Origin: Geobacteraceae bacterium | GTDB lineage: Bacteria; Desulfobacterota; Desulfuromonadia; Desulfuromonadales; Geopsychrobacteraceae | DNA length: 7,865 nt | Direction of reading: 5' to 3' | Assembly (NCBI GenBank): GCA_027064785.1 | Contig: JAMOPE010000363.1 | Coordinates: forward strand, 1-7,865 | Part shown: piece after piece, positions 1-6,396 of the stretch | Numbering within the stretch: position 1 is the stretch's first letter | Layout of the letters: each line of letters starts with the position of its first letter | Notes under the pieces: generated by a model | The model's input: the letters and a program-made list of their open reading frames with translations, nothing else | Databases searched by the model: none | Told to the model about the DNA's origin: nothing | Made by a program: the position numbers and the translations under genes

Positions 1-426
1 AGAAAGACTCAGCTTGTAGTCACATGCCAAGAGCAGACGATAAATTAAAGCCGCTGTGGCACTTGCTGTTGTGTCCAGAAAATAGATATCACCGAACGTT
101 GATAACGGGTGGTGATCGATATTAATGACAGTCTGACACAGATCAGTTACCGGCAGTGCCGTCCTTTTGATATCACCTGCATCGAGGACAAAGGCAACGT
201 CAAATTTACTGTTTTCGGGAAGTGTTTTAACCAACAAGTCGTGTTCCGGGAGAAACTGCATAATTTCCGGGATACCATCAACATTATAGGCAACAACATC
301 TTTCCCCATATCCCGCAATGCTAATGCGAGACCCAAGGTTGATCCGATTGCGTCACCGTCGGGGTTTTCATGTGCAACGATCAGAAAACGTTGGTTGCTC
401 TCTATCTGTTCAACTATTTGTTTCAT
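1..426 (-). CDS. nrnA: DHH-family phosphoesterase, NrnA-type oligoribonuclease / pAp phosphatase (3' end outside window)
   Basis: Only the N-terminal 142 residues are present; the gene runs off the left edge. NrnA-type enzymes degrade very short RNAs (nanoRNA) and dephosphorylate 3'-phosphoadenosine 5'-phosphate in the cytoplasm. The DHH metal-binding motifs are visible in order: HENPDGDAIGS at 19-29, LDAGD at 81-85, and IDHH at 103-106 followed by FGD at 111-113. A conserved ASATA stretch follows at 121-125. The ATG at 426 lies inside the end of rbfA, giving a 17-base overlap, so translation is probably coupled; only a weak GAGTGG precedes it. The position after rbfA matches the usual order, in which truB, rpsO and pnp often follow. 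The C-terminal DHHA1 substrate-binding domain is outside the window, so NrnA rather than another DHH enzyme is inferred from context and N-terminal motifs. Confidence 0.9.
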   Translation of the reverse strand, partial: MKQIVEQIESNQRFLIVAHENPDGDAIGSTLGLALALRDMGKDVVAYNVDGIPEIMQFLPEHDLLVKTLPENSKFDVAFVLDAGDIKRTALPVTDLCQTVINIDHHPLSTFGDIYFLDTTASATAALIYRLLLACDYKLSLS

Positions 427-778
427 GACCACTCAAATCGTCCTTCACCTGATGCAGCAACGCATCTATTGTCTGGCCATAAACAATCGACTTGTCGTAT
501 TTAAAACGAATTTCAGGGACAAAACGCAATTGCATCACTTTACCGATTTCGCGACGGATAAATGGTGCAGCACTTTTCAGCCCTTTTTCAGCATTCTTGC
601 GTTCTGTTGCTTCATCACTGACGGTAAAAAAAAGTTGAGCTGAGCCGATATCGCGGGACATCTGCACTCCAGTCAGTGTTACAGAAGCAACTCTTGGATC
701 TTTAATACTGTATAATAACAAGCGTGTGGCTTCTTTAAATATTTGCTCACCAACCCGCTCTGGTCGATAACTACTCAC
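410..778 (-). CDS. rbfA: 30S ribosome-binding factor RbfA
   Basis: This 122-residue protein has the usual RbfA length. RbfA is a KH-like cold-shock and assembly factor that binds the immature 30S subunit near the 16S rRNA 5' helix and helps late maturation. Family signatures are seen: RPERVGEQI near residue 5, DPRVASVTLTGVQMSRD at 27-43, and the C-terminal FIRREIG...LRFVPEIRF...D.S...G block at 73-101. The start is a GTG at 778, with GGAG at 791-788 and nine bases of spacing. It begins 21 bases after the infB stop, and its last 17 bases overlap the start of the DHH phosphoesterase gene. The fixed partnership with infB, nusA and rimP supports the assignment. I see no frameshift or missing element. 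Confidence 0.97.
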   Translation of the reverse strand: MSSYRPERVGEQIFKEATRLLLYSIKDPRVASVTLTGVQMSRDIGSAQLFFTVSDEATERKNAEKGLKSAAPFIRREIGKVMQLRFVPEIRFKYDKSIVYGQTIDALLHQVKDDLSGHETNS

Positions 779-799
779 GTTCTAATACTCCAGATTTTC

Positions 800-3580
800 C
801 TACAGAGTCGTCTTGACTTCCTCAATTTCAAACACTTCGATAACGTCTCCGATTTTGATATCGTTGTATCTCTCAAGACCGATACCACATTCGTAACCAT
901 TACCCACTTCTTTAACATCATCCTTGAAGCGTTTCAAAGAGCTCAACTTGCCTTCCCAGACAACAACGTTGTCACGAACCAGACGGGTTTGAGCATTTCG
1001 GACGATTTTACCATCGACAACGAAACAACCGGCAATCGTACCGACACGCGAAACGTGGAATGTATCGCGAACTTCAACTCGACCCAGCTCTTTCTCTTTG
1101 AGCGTCGGGGCAAGAAGACCTTCCATTGCATCACGAATATCATTGACGGCGTCATAAATGACTGAATAGAGGCGAATATCAACTTTTTCAGTCTCAGCCA
1201 ACGATTTTGCTTTGGTTTCAGGACGAACATTGAAACCCAGAACAATCGCATTGGATGCCGTTGCCAGAGTGATATCACTTTCAGAGATACCACCAACACC
1301 GGTATGAATGACATTCAGGCGACATGCATCGGTCGAAAGTTTCTCAAGGGCATCACGAACCGCCTCTACAGAACCCTGGACGTCTGCCTTAACAATGACC
1401 GAAAGTTCCTCAACATCACCTGCCTGCATTTTTTCAAACAACTGATCAAGTGAAACTTTGCTGCTGCGTGACAAATCGATCTCACGCTGTTTTGACTGGC
1501 GGTGTTGTGAAACGTCTTTCGCCGCTTTTTCAGTTTCAACAGCGTGGAAAGAATCACCGGCATTCGGCACACCACCAAGACCGGTTACTTCAACCGGGAA
1601 TGAAGGACCGGCTTCCTTAACCTGACGACCGGTTGCCGTTGTCATTGAACGAACCCGCCCGAAGTGAAGACCCGCAACAATCGAATCACCAATTTTGAGC
1701 GTTCCATCCTGCACCAGAACCGTGGCGATCGGACCACGACCTTTATCGAGTCGCGCTTCAACAATCGAGCCTTTAGCTCGCTTGTTCGGATTGGCTTTCA
1801 GCTCAAGGACTTCAGCTTGCAGCAGAACCATCTCGAGCAATGTATCGAGATTTGTTTTCTGTTTTGCCGAAACCTCAACGAAAATGGTATCGCCGCCCCA
1901 CTCTTCAGGAACCAGCTCATATTCGGTCAGTTCCTGCTTAACCCGCTCGGGGTTAGCATCGGGCTTATCAATTTTATTGACTGCAATAATCAGAGGAACA
2001 CCGGCCGCCTTCGAGTGGCTGATCGCCTCTTTCGTCTGCGGCATCACGCCGTCATCAGCAGCCACCACAAGAATAACAATATCGGTGACACCGGCACCAC
2101 GGGCACGCATTGCGGTAAACGCTTCGTGACCGGGAGTATCAAGGAAAGTTATTTTCTGATCTTCAAGCTCAACATCGTAAGCACCAATATGCTGAGTGAT
2201 GCCACCGGCCTCACCCTCGGTCACATTTGCTTCACGAATGGCATCAAGCAAGCTGGTTTTACCGTGATCGACGTGACCCATTATCGTGACAATCGGTGGA
2301 CGGGTTTCAAGATCTTCCACCTTATCATCAGCCTCTTTTTGCGGTTCGACTTCGAGAATTGTCTCCTCATCAAATGCAACGTTTTCAACCTCATGATTAA
2401 ACTCAGAGGCAAGAATTGCAGCAGATTCATAGTCGAGAGGATGATTGATCGTGACCATCGAGCCCTGGCGCATTAACTCAGCAATCAGAACATTAGCTTT
2501 AACACCCATCCGCTTAGCGAGATCACCGACAGTAATCGAATCGCTAATCCGGATAATCCTCTTGATGGCCTTACTAACGGTTACCTCTGTCTGCTTAGCC
2601 TGCTTCGATTGCTTACCACCACGTCGTTTTTTATTTCCTGAACGGCCCGGCTCAAAAACTTCGACCCGGCGGCCGCGACGCGAAACACGACCATCCTGAT
2701 TGCCAAAGGATTCATCCTTACGACCTTTTTTACGTTTTTTATTACGACCCTCTTTTTCTGGCAACGGCTGGTCAACCGGGGCCAACGGTGCCGGATCGAC
2801 ACGTTTGTTGCCGCGATGTGGCGCTGCGGGACGTTCTGGACGACCGCCAGCAGGTCTATTACGATCCTGGCGTGCCGGTCTTTCATTATTCCGTGGCTTA
2901 CGCTGAGCAGGTGGACGAGCCTGGGGAAGTTCCACTCGACCGAGAATTTTAGCGCGGTCGCCAGTCGCTCTTTCAACAACGGGTCTCTTTGCTTTAGCTG
3001 GTTTCTCTTTAACAGGCTCCGTCACTTTTTCAGCAGCTGGTTCTGCAGGAGAAGGCACCTCTTGTTCAACTGGCATAGGAGTTTCGACTGCCTCAGGCCC
3101 GGCAACCTCTTCTTTACCAACGACTTCTGTTGAAGCAACCTCGGCAGATGTTTCAACACCAGCCTCAACTGCAGTATCTGCAACAGGTTCGACAGAGGGC
3201 TCAGGCGGCTCAGGAGTTTCTTCAACCACTTTTACTTCGACCTCAGCTTCGACCTCAGCTTTGGCCTCTTCGACCACTGGAGTCTCAGACTCTTCAGTAT
3301 CCACAGCACTGGGACCTTCGGCAACCGGCTCGACAGGAACTTCCTCTACCGGAGCACGGACAACTTTACGCCGCCGCCTGATGATTCCCGGTTTGATTCT
3401 GGCTTCTTCAATCTTCTCCTCTGGAGGATTGACAAAATCTTCAAATTTACGCAGATCTTCCTCCGCCAGCGAACTTGAATGGGATGCCGCTTCAACCCCT
3501 GCTTCTGCAAGCTTTGTCAGCAGCTCTTTACTTTCAAGACCCATTTTCTTTGCGAGTTCGTGTACTCTTACCTTGCCCAT
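800..3580 (-). CDS. infB: Translation initiation factor IF-2
   Basis: This GTPase brings initiator tRNA to the 30S subunit and promotes 50S joining. The protein has 926 residues from the ATG at 3580. In order it shows an N-terminal IF2_N domain (about 2-50), a Val/Glu/Pro-rich acidic linker (about 77-190), an Arg/Lys-rich basic linker (about 195-330), a second IF2_N-type domain (about 333-385), the G domain, then domains II, III and IV to the end. GTPase motifs: G1 GHVDHGKT 435-442, G2 GGITQHIG 459-466, G3 DTPGHE 481-486, G4 NKID 535-538, G5 SAK 571-573. I chose ATG 3580 over a TTG at 3583: AAGGGAG at 3592-3586 is five bases from the ATG but only two from the TTG. The ATG shares one base with the ylxR TGA stop (TGATG), which suggests coupled translation. 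Confidence 0.98.
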   Translation of the reverse strand: MGKVRVHELAKKMGLESKELLTKLAEAGVEAASHSSSLAEEDLRKFEDFVNPPEEKIEEARIKPGIIRRRRKVVRAPVEEVPVEPVAEGPSAVDTEESETPVVEEAKAEVEAEVEVKVVEETPEPPEPSVEPVADTAVEAGVETSAEVASTEVVGKEEVAGPEAVETPMPVEQEVPSPAEPAAEKVTEPVKEKPAKAKRPVVERATGDRAKILGRVELPQARPPAQRKPRNNERPARQDRNRPAGGRPERPAAPHRGNKRVDPAPLAPVDQPLPEKEGRNKKRKKGRKDESFGNQDGRVSRRGRRVEVFEPGRSGNKKRRGGKQSKQAKQTEVTVSKAIKRIIRISDSITVGDLAKRMGVKANVLIAELMRQGSMVTINHPLDYESAAILASEFNHEVENVAFDEETILEVEPQKEADDKVEDLETRPPIVTIMGHVDHGKTSLLDAIREANVTEGEAGGITQHIGAYDVELEDQKITFLDTPGHEAFTAMRARGAGVTDIVILVVAADDGVMPQTKEAISHSKAAGVPLIIAVNKIDKPDANPERVKQELTEYELVPEEWGGDTIFVEVSAKQKTNLDTLLEMVLLQAEVLELKANPNKRAKGSIVEARLDKGRGPIATVLVQDGTLKIGDSIVAGLHFGRVRSMTTATGRQVKEAGPSFPVEVTGLGGVPNAGDSFHAVETEKAAKDVSQHRQSKQREIDLSRSSKVSLDQLFEKMQAGDVEELSVIVKADVQGSVEAVRDALEKLSTDACRLNVIHTGVGGISESDITLATASNAIVLGFNVRPETKAKSLAETEKVDIRLYSVIYDAVNDIRDAMEGLLAPTLKEKELGRVEVRDTFHVSRVGTIAGCFVVDGKIVRNAQTRLVRDNVVVWEGKLSSLKRFKDDVKEVGNGYECGIGLERYNDIKIGDVIEVFEIEEVKTTL
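3235..3258 (-). repeat. Tandem 12-base repeat in the infB acidic linker
   Basis: Two perfect copies of CTTCGACCTCAG (plus-strand reading) lie head to tail at 3235-3246 and 3247-3258. They encode part of the AEVEAEVE run in the acidic linker of IF2. The unit is a multiple of three, so copy-number change would keep the frame. It looks like ordinary slippage expansion in a disordered region. Confidence 0.85.
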
Positions 3581-4176
3581 CAATTCTCCCTTACCAGTTG
3601 CCTGTGCCTGTGCAATTCGTTCAGCAGTGAATCTGCCAGTTTTCCAGCCTGAACCGCGATAACACTGCGCTCTTCTTTACCAAGCATTTGTCCTAGTTGC
3701 TGTTTTCCATACAACCGGACACAATAAATATCTGATCTTTCCGCTAAAAGTTCTATTTTCCGGCCGATCGCAGCAGAAATATCTGCAGCAAGGACAACCA
3801 GAGCAATCGTCGTTGTTTTTCGCAGTGCTTCAATAATGGCATTGCTCCCCGAGATCAACTGTCCCGACTTACGTGCCATCCCAAGCAGACTGACAACCTT
3901 TTGATCAACAGCCGTTGTCAATTGGCCAAGCAGTTGCTCCGCATCAACTGACAGATTCTGTGTTTTAAAACAACGCTGAAACCCATTTCGTTTTACCGCA
4001 TCCTGTATACAGGTCACAGAGAAACAAGTATACCCACCTCGTCCGGGAAGATGTTGCCGATAATCGACCAGCACCGACTTATCGGGCGCTAGGACATAAC
4101 GAACCAGTTCCTTTTTGTTCTTTGTCAGACGACAGGCGACACAAGTTCGCTGTGGTCCTTTTTCAGCAACGCTCAT
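3580..4176 (-). CDS. ylxR: YlxR (DUF448) RNA-binding protein fused to an L7Ae/YlxQ-type domain
   Basis: This 198-residue protein combines two modules that are separate genes (ylxR, ylxQ) in Bacillus. Residues 7-70 form the YlxR domain: [10 protein letters not shown] at 7-16, LPGRGGY at 43-49, and cysteines 12, 15, 51 and 56 spaced CxxC and CxxxxC, which could form a metal site. Residues 92-180 resemble an L7Ae/L30e kink-turn-binding domain ([14 protein letters not shown] at 97-110, then a hydrophobic [10 protein letters not shown] strand/helix). From memory, B. subtilis YlxR has been reported to bind RNase P RNA and modulate its activity; the role of this fused form is not known to me. It lies between nusA and infB as usual. 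The start is ATG 4176; the frame is closed just upstream, so no longer start exists. Its stop overlaps the infB ATG by one base. Confidence 0.93.
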   Translation of the reverse strand: MSVAEKGPQRTCVACRLTKNKKELVRYVLAPDKSVLVDYRQHLPGRGGYTCFSVTCIQDAVKRNGFQRCFKTQNLSVDAEQLLGQLTTAVDQKVVSLLGMARKSGQLISGSNAIIEALRKTTTIALVVLAADISAAIGRKIELLAERSDIYCVRLYGKQQLGQMLGKEERSVIAVQAGKLADSLLNELHRHRQLVREN

Positions 4177-4199
4177 ATTGATTTAAAAATCAATCCTCC
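4177..4199 (-). promoter_or_regulatory. Shine-Dalgarno plus 18-base palindrome abutting the ylxR start
   Basis: On the minus strand GGAGG (4199-4195) is followed directly by ATTGATTTTTAAATCAAT (4194-4177) and then the ATG of ylxR. The 18 bases form an inverted repeat of eight base pairs around TT (about seven pairs with a realistic four-base loop). The linear Shine-Dalgarno-to-ATG distance is 18 bases, too long for normal initiation, but it collapses if the hairpin forms. The nusA TGA stop (4192-4190) lies inside the palindrome. The repeat is seen directly; its role in translation is inferred. The stem is AU-rich and therefore weak. Confidence 0.6.
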
Positions 4200-5368
4200 G
4201 GGGGTTCTTCCACTTTATCCACAGCAACATCGGTCTGATCTTCAGCAATGCTACCTTCAGTACCTTCTTCAACAACAACGTCGGTCTGCTCTTCTTCGAC
4301 TTCCGGAGCCTTTTCTTCCTGTTCCTGCTCCTCTTCCTGAGCACGGGTTTCGCTCTTGATGTCGATTCTCCAGCCGATCAGCTTAGCTGCCAGCCGAACG
4401 TTTTGACCTTTTTTACCAATTGCCAGTGAAAGTTGATCATCGGGGACGATAATCTCCATCGCCTGACCTTCGTCATCGATATAAACCCGTGAAACTTCTG
4501 CCGGAGCCAAGGCGGCACAGGCAAAACGGGCAGGATCGGGCGTCCATGGAATAATATCGATCCGCTCACCACGCAGTTCAGTGACAACGTTCTGGACCCG
4601 TGAACCACGCATCCCGACACAAGCACCGACAGGATCAACATCGATATCGTGAGAGACAACAGCAATCTTTGCCCGGCTACCCGGTTCACGGACTGCACCT
4701 TTAATCTCAACAATCCCTTCAGCAACCTCGGGAACTTCTGAGCTGAACAATGAAATCAGCAAGCCCGGATGAGTTCTCGAAAGTATAATCTGAGGACCTT
4801 TAGCCGACATTTTCACTTCAGAAATATAGGCTCGGACACGGTCAGACTGACGATAGTTCTCACGTGGAGCCTGCTCACGATTCGGCAGCAGAGCTTCCGC
4901 ACGACCGAGGTCAACGATCAGATCGCCACGCTCGTAACGACGGACAATCCCGTTAACAATTTCGCCGACTCGGTCTTTAAATTCGTTATAAACACCTTCA
5001 CGCTCAGCTTCACGCACCTTCTGGATAATAACCTGCTTGGCTGTCTGTGCCGCAATCCGACTAAAACTTCCGGCCTCAAGCATCATCCCCAGGGAGTCGT
5101 TAATCTCAACATCGGGGTCAACTTCGCGAGCTTCCTCGATGTCAATTTCCTTGTATGAATCGACAACTTCGTCAACAACAGTGACAAACTCAAAAACCTC
5201 AACTTCACCGATTTCCTCATTGAAGTGCGCTTCAAGATCGCGGGTGTTTCTGAATTTCTTGTTTGCTGCAGAGAGAACAGCAGATTCGAGCGCATCAATT
5301 AAAACGTCGCGATCGATTCCTTTGTCCTTAACCACCTGATCGATGATGTGATTGAGATTACCCACCAT
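4190..5368 (-). CDS. nusA: Transcription elongation/termination factor NusA
   Basis: NusA binds RNA polymerase and nascent RNA, promotes pausing and intrinsic termination, and takes part in antitermination. The 392-residue protein shows the NusA N-terminal domain (about 1-125), an S1 domain (about 133-205, starting [19 protein letters not shown]), KH1 (about 233-275, GxxG as GMRG 242-245) and KH2 (about 300-345, IGKKG 307-311). It lacks the two C-terminal acidic repeat domains of E. coli NusA. Instead residues 333-392 form a Glu-rich, probably disordered tail. The start is ATG 5368 with AAGGGG (5382-5377) eight bases upstream. A five-codon out-of-frame ATG ORF at 5376 sits too close to the Shine-Dalgarno to compete well. 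The position between rimP and ylxR is canonical. Confidence 0.98.
   Translation of the reverse strand: MVGNLNHIIDQVVKDKGIDRDVLIDALESAVLSAANKKFRNTRDLEAHFNEEIGEVEVFEFVTVVDEVVDSYKEIDIEEAREVDPDVEINDSLGMMLEAGSFSRIAAQTAKQVIIQKVREAEREGVYNEFKDRVGEIVNGIVRRYERGDLIVDLGRAEALLPNREQAPRENYRQSDRVRAYISEVKMSAKGPQIILSRTHPGLLISLFSSEVPEVAEGIVEIKGAVREPGSRAKIAVVSHDIDVDPVGACVGMRGSRVQNVVTELRGERIDIIPWTPDPARFACAALAPAEVSRVYIDDEGQAMEIIVPDDQLSLAIGKKGQNVRLAAKLIGWRIDIKSETRAQEEEQEQEEKAPEVEEEQTDVVVEEGTEGSIAEDQTDVAVDKVEEPPED
4226..4294 (-). repeat. Degenerate 51-base duplication in the nusA acidic tail
   Basis: Two near-identical 18-base stretches (plus strand 4226-4243 and 4277-4294, differing at two positions) lie exactly 51 bases, or 17 codons, apart. 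They encode the paired motifs QTDVVV (about 351-356) and QTDVAV (about 368-373) in NusA's acidic tail. This suggests an internal duplication of a 17-residue unit that has since diverged. Confidence 0.6.
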
Positions 5369-5430
5369 CTCGCATACCCCTTATTTTAAAGTGTTTTGGC
5401 CAACATTAATCAATGCTGACAAGTGACAAC

Positions 5431-5454
5431 CTTTGAACCGCTAGAGGTTCAAAA
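5431..5454 (-). promoter_or_regulatory. Hairpin spanning the rimP stop codon, rimP-nusA junction
   Basis: The minus strand reads TTTGAACC (5453-5446), a six-base loop TCTAGC, then GGTTCAAA (5439-5432). This is a perfect eight-base-pair stem, extendable by one U-G pair at 5454/5431. The rimP TGA (5451-5449) is in the 5' arm. No U-run follows, so it is not a standard intrinsic terminator. It may influence mRNA processing, stability or reinitiation at nusA. The rest of the 80-base gap holds no clear promoter, apart from the nusA Shine-Dalgarno at 5382-5377. Confidence 0.55.
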
Positions 5455-5928
5455 TTCAAATTTTAAATTTGCTTTTTCAATCAGCTGAAACTTAATCGGA
5501 ACAGCTGGCGTATTTTTTTTCAAAACGATCAGGACATTTTCACCGTCAACCCCTGCCAAAGTCCCGACAAAAGTTTTGCGATTACGACCACTGTTGTCTG
5601 GATCGATGGAATCAATTGTCTTGATCTTTGCCAATTCACCGGAAAAGCGCTCAAAATCGGGCAGTTTTTTTAACGGCCGCTCTATTCCCGGAGATGAGAC
5701 CTCAAGATTATAGGCGGTCCCGATAATATCTTCGACGTCTAGAAGAGAGCTGATTTCACGACTCGCAGCAGCACACTCATCAAGGTTTATGCCACCTTTT
5801 TTATCAAGAAAGAAACGTAACACCCAGCCACGCTGCTCCCGCTGGTATTCAACATCAACCAGTTCGCAGTCCAGGTCGTCCATAATCGGCTGAACCAATT
5901 CCTCGATTTTTTCTATCAACTGTGCCAC
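5449..5928 (-). CDS. rimP: Ribosome maturation factor RimP
   Basis: RimP is a small cytoplasmic factor needed for efficient 30S subunit maturation. From the GTG at 5928 the protein has 159 residues, normal for the family. The N-terminal domain carries CELVDVEYQRE (21-31) and VLRFFLDKKGGINLDEC (36-52). The hallmark LEVSSPGIERPL is at 75-86, followed by the C-terminal SH3-like barrel (FVGTLAGVDGENVLI 110-124). I chose GTG 5928 over a TTG two codons upstream (5934) because GAGG at 5939-5936 is seven bases from the GTG and only one base from the TTG. It is the first gene of the rimP-nusA-infB operon and begins 18 bases after the U-run of a terminator-like hairpin, a possible control point. Confidence 0.96.
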   Translation of the reverse strand: MAQLIEKIEELVQPIMDDLDCELVDVEYQREQRGWVLRFFLDKKGGINLDECAAASREISSLLDVEDIIGTAYNLEVSSPGIERPLKKLPDFERFSGELAKIKTIDSIDPDNSGRNRKTFVGTLAGVDGENVLIVLKKNTPAVPIKFQLIEKANLKFEF

Positions 5929-5934
5929 GAACAA

Positions 5935-5939
5935 TCCTC
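5935..5939 (-). promoter_or_regulatory. Ribosome binding site deciding the rimP start
   Basis: The minus strand GAGGA at 5939-5935 sits directly after the terminator U-run region. Seven bases separate GAGG from GTG 5928, a normal spacing, whereas TTG 5934 would almost touch it. The 159-residue form is therefore preferred. Confidence 0.7.
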
Positions 5940-5946
5940 AGATAAT

Positions 5947-5972
5947 AAAAAAAGCGAGCCGGAGCTCACTTT
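5947..5972 (-). terminator. Rho-independent terminator / candidate attenuator upstream of rimP
   Basis: On the minus strand AAAGTGAGC (5972-5964), loop TCCG (5963-5960) and GCTCGCTTT (5959-5951) form a nine-base-pair stem with one G-U wobble, and the T-run continues to 5947 (seven Ts in all). This is a well-formed intrinsic terminator. It follows the unnamed gene ending at 6049 and so can end the apgM-trmJ unit. It lies only 18 bases before the rimP GTG, with no room for another promoter in between, so any promoter for rimP-nusA must lie upstream and read through it. Confidence 0.88.
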
Positions 5973-6012
5973 CAGAAGAAACATTACCAAAACCGTCTCT
6001 ACTTAGCATTTC

Positions 6013-6041
6013 AGTAAAACAAATGCAAGGAGAATATTCAA
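6013..6041 (-). promoter_or_regulatory. Candidate sigma-70-type promoter for the rimP-nusA-infB operon
   Basis: TTGAAT (6041-6036, four of six matches to TTGACA) is separated by exactly 17 bases from TTTACT (6018-6013, four of six to TATAAT). The -35 element begins eight bases past the stop of the upstream gene, in an AT-rich gap. Transcription would begin near 6006, giving a leader of roughly 78 bases that contains the terminator hairpin. This is a motif match by eye only. Confidence 0.45.
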
Positions 6042-6048
6042 TTCACAC

Positions 6049-6396
6049 CTATTTATGAACCCCAAGTTGCTTACGCAACAGTGATTCTGCAAAATGTTCT
6101 TTTTCAAGATATGAGCCGACAGTTTCTACGAAATTATCTATCAGTGAACTGGTGACGCTCTCAATGTCAGCACTCTTAACTCCCATTTTCTCCAGAGAGC
6201 GTTCGTAAGTTATTTCACCTTCACACGACTCAGCTAGAGATTGCAACTCCTCCGGCATTTGTGCTGTACTTACGGGAATTTTTGCAATGGCATCAATTTT
6301 GACCCGGTGAAAGTCTCCGTAATAGCGATTACCTTGGTCCAGAAATTCAACAACGATGCCATTCTTTAGTTCTACGGATGCAATAAGATTAGTCAT
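6049..6396 (-). CDS. Conserved-looking hypothetical protein, 115 residues
   Basis: I do not recognise a named family. The protein is soluble-looking, with no signal peptide or membrane segment. The N-terminal part reads like a beta-rich module (IASVELKNGIVVEFLDQ at 5-21, then RYYGDFHRVKIDAIAKIPV at 24-42). The C-terminal part (about 45-110) looks mainly helical and charged, ending LLRKQLGVHK. The start is ATG 6396, with AAGAGG four bases upstream. A longer frame back to 6489 would run deep into trmJ and has no better start. It overlaps the trmJ end by eight bases, so it is probably co-translated with it. I have a vague memory of similar small proteins at this place in Geobacter relatives but cannot verify it. 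It is followed by the promoter and terminator of the next gap. Function unknown. Confidence 0.8.
   Translation of the reverse strand: MTNLIASVELKNGIVVEFLDQGNRYYGDFHRVKIDAIAKIPVSTAQMPEELQSLAESCEGEITYERSLEKMGVKSADIESVTSSLIDNFVETVGSYLEKEHFAESLLRKQLGVHK

Noticed and set aside
743..1165. 140-codon plus-strand open frame opposite the infB 3' end
   Set aside because: Antisense shadow of infB domain IV; no family resemblance, and it crosses the rbfA-infB junction.
1664..2476. 270-codon plus-strand open frame opposite infB
   Set aside because: It lies wholly antisense to the IF2 GTPase region, has low-complexity shadow-like composition, no recognisable motif and no supporting Shine-Dalgarno. It is best explained by codon bias of infB.
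3581..3583. TTG as the infB start, giving 927 residues
   Set aside because: Only two bases separate it from the Shine-Dalgarno, whereas the adjacent ATG at 3580 has five and forms the TGATG overlap with ylxR.
5384..5427. Possible internal promoter ahead of nusA (TTGTCA boxes with TAAAAT)
   Set aside because: The TTGTCA and TAAAAT elements are spaced about 29 bases apart, far from the 16-18 needed; no other pairing fits.
5432..5442. GGTTCAAA resembling a tRNA T-arm between rimP and nusA, suggestive of the metY tRNA found at the start of the E. coli operon
   Set aside because: No acceptor, D or anticodon arm can be built around it; the motif is simply one arm of the rimP-stop hairpin.
6002..6028. 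Alternative promoter TTGCAT-N17-TAAGTA ahead of rimP
   Set aside because: Spacing is right but only three of six and two of six positions match; the overlapping TTGAAT-N17-TTTACT is better.
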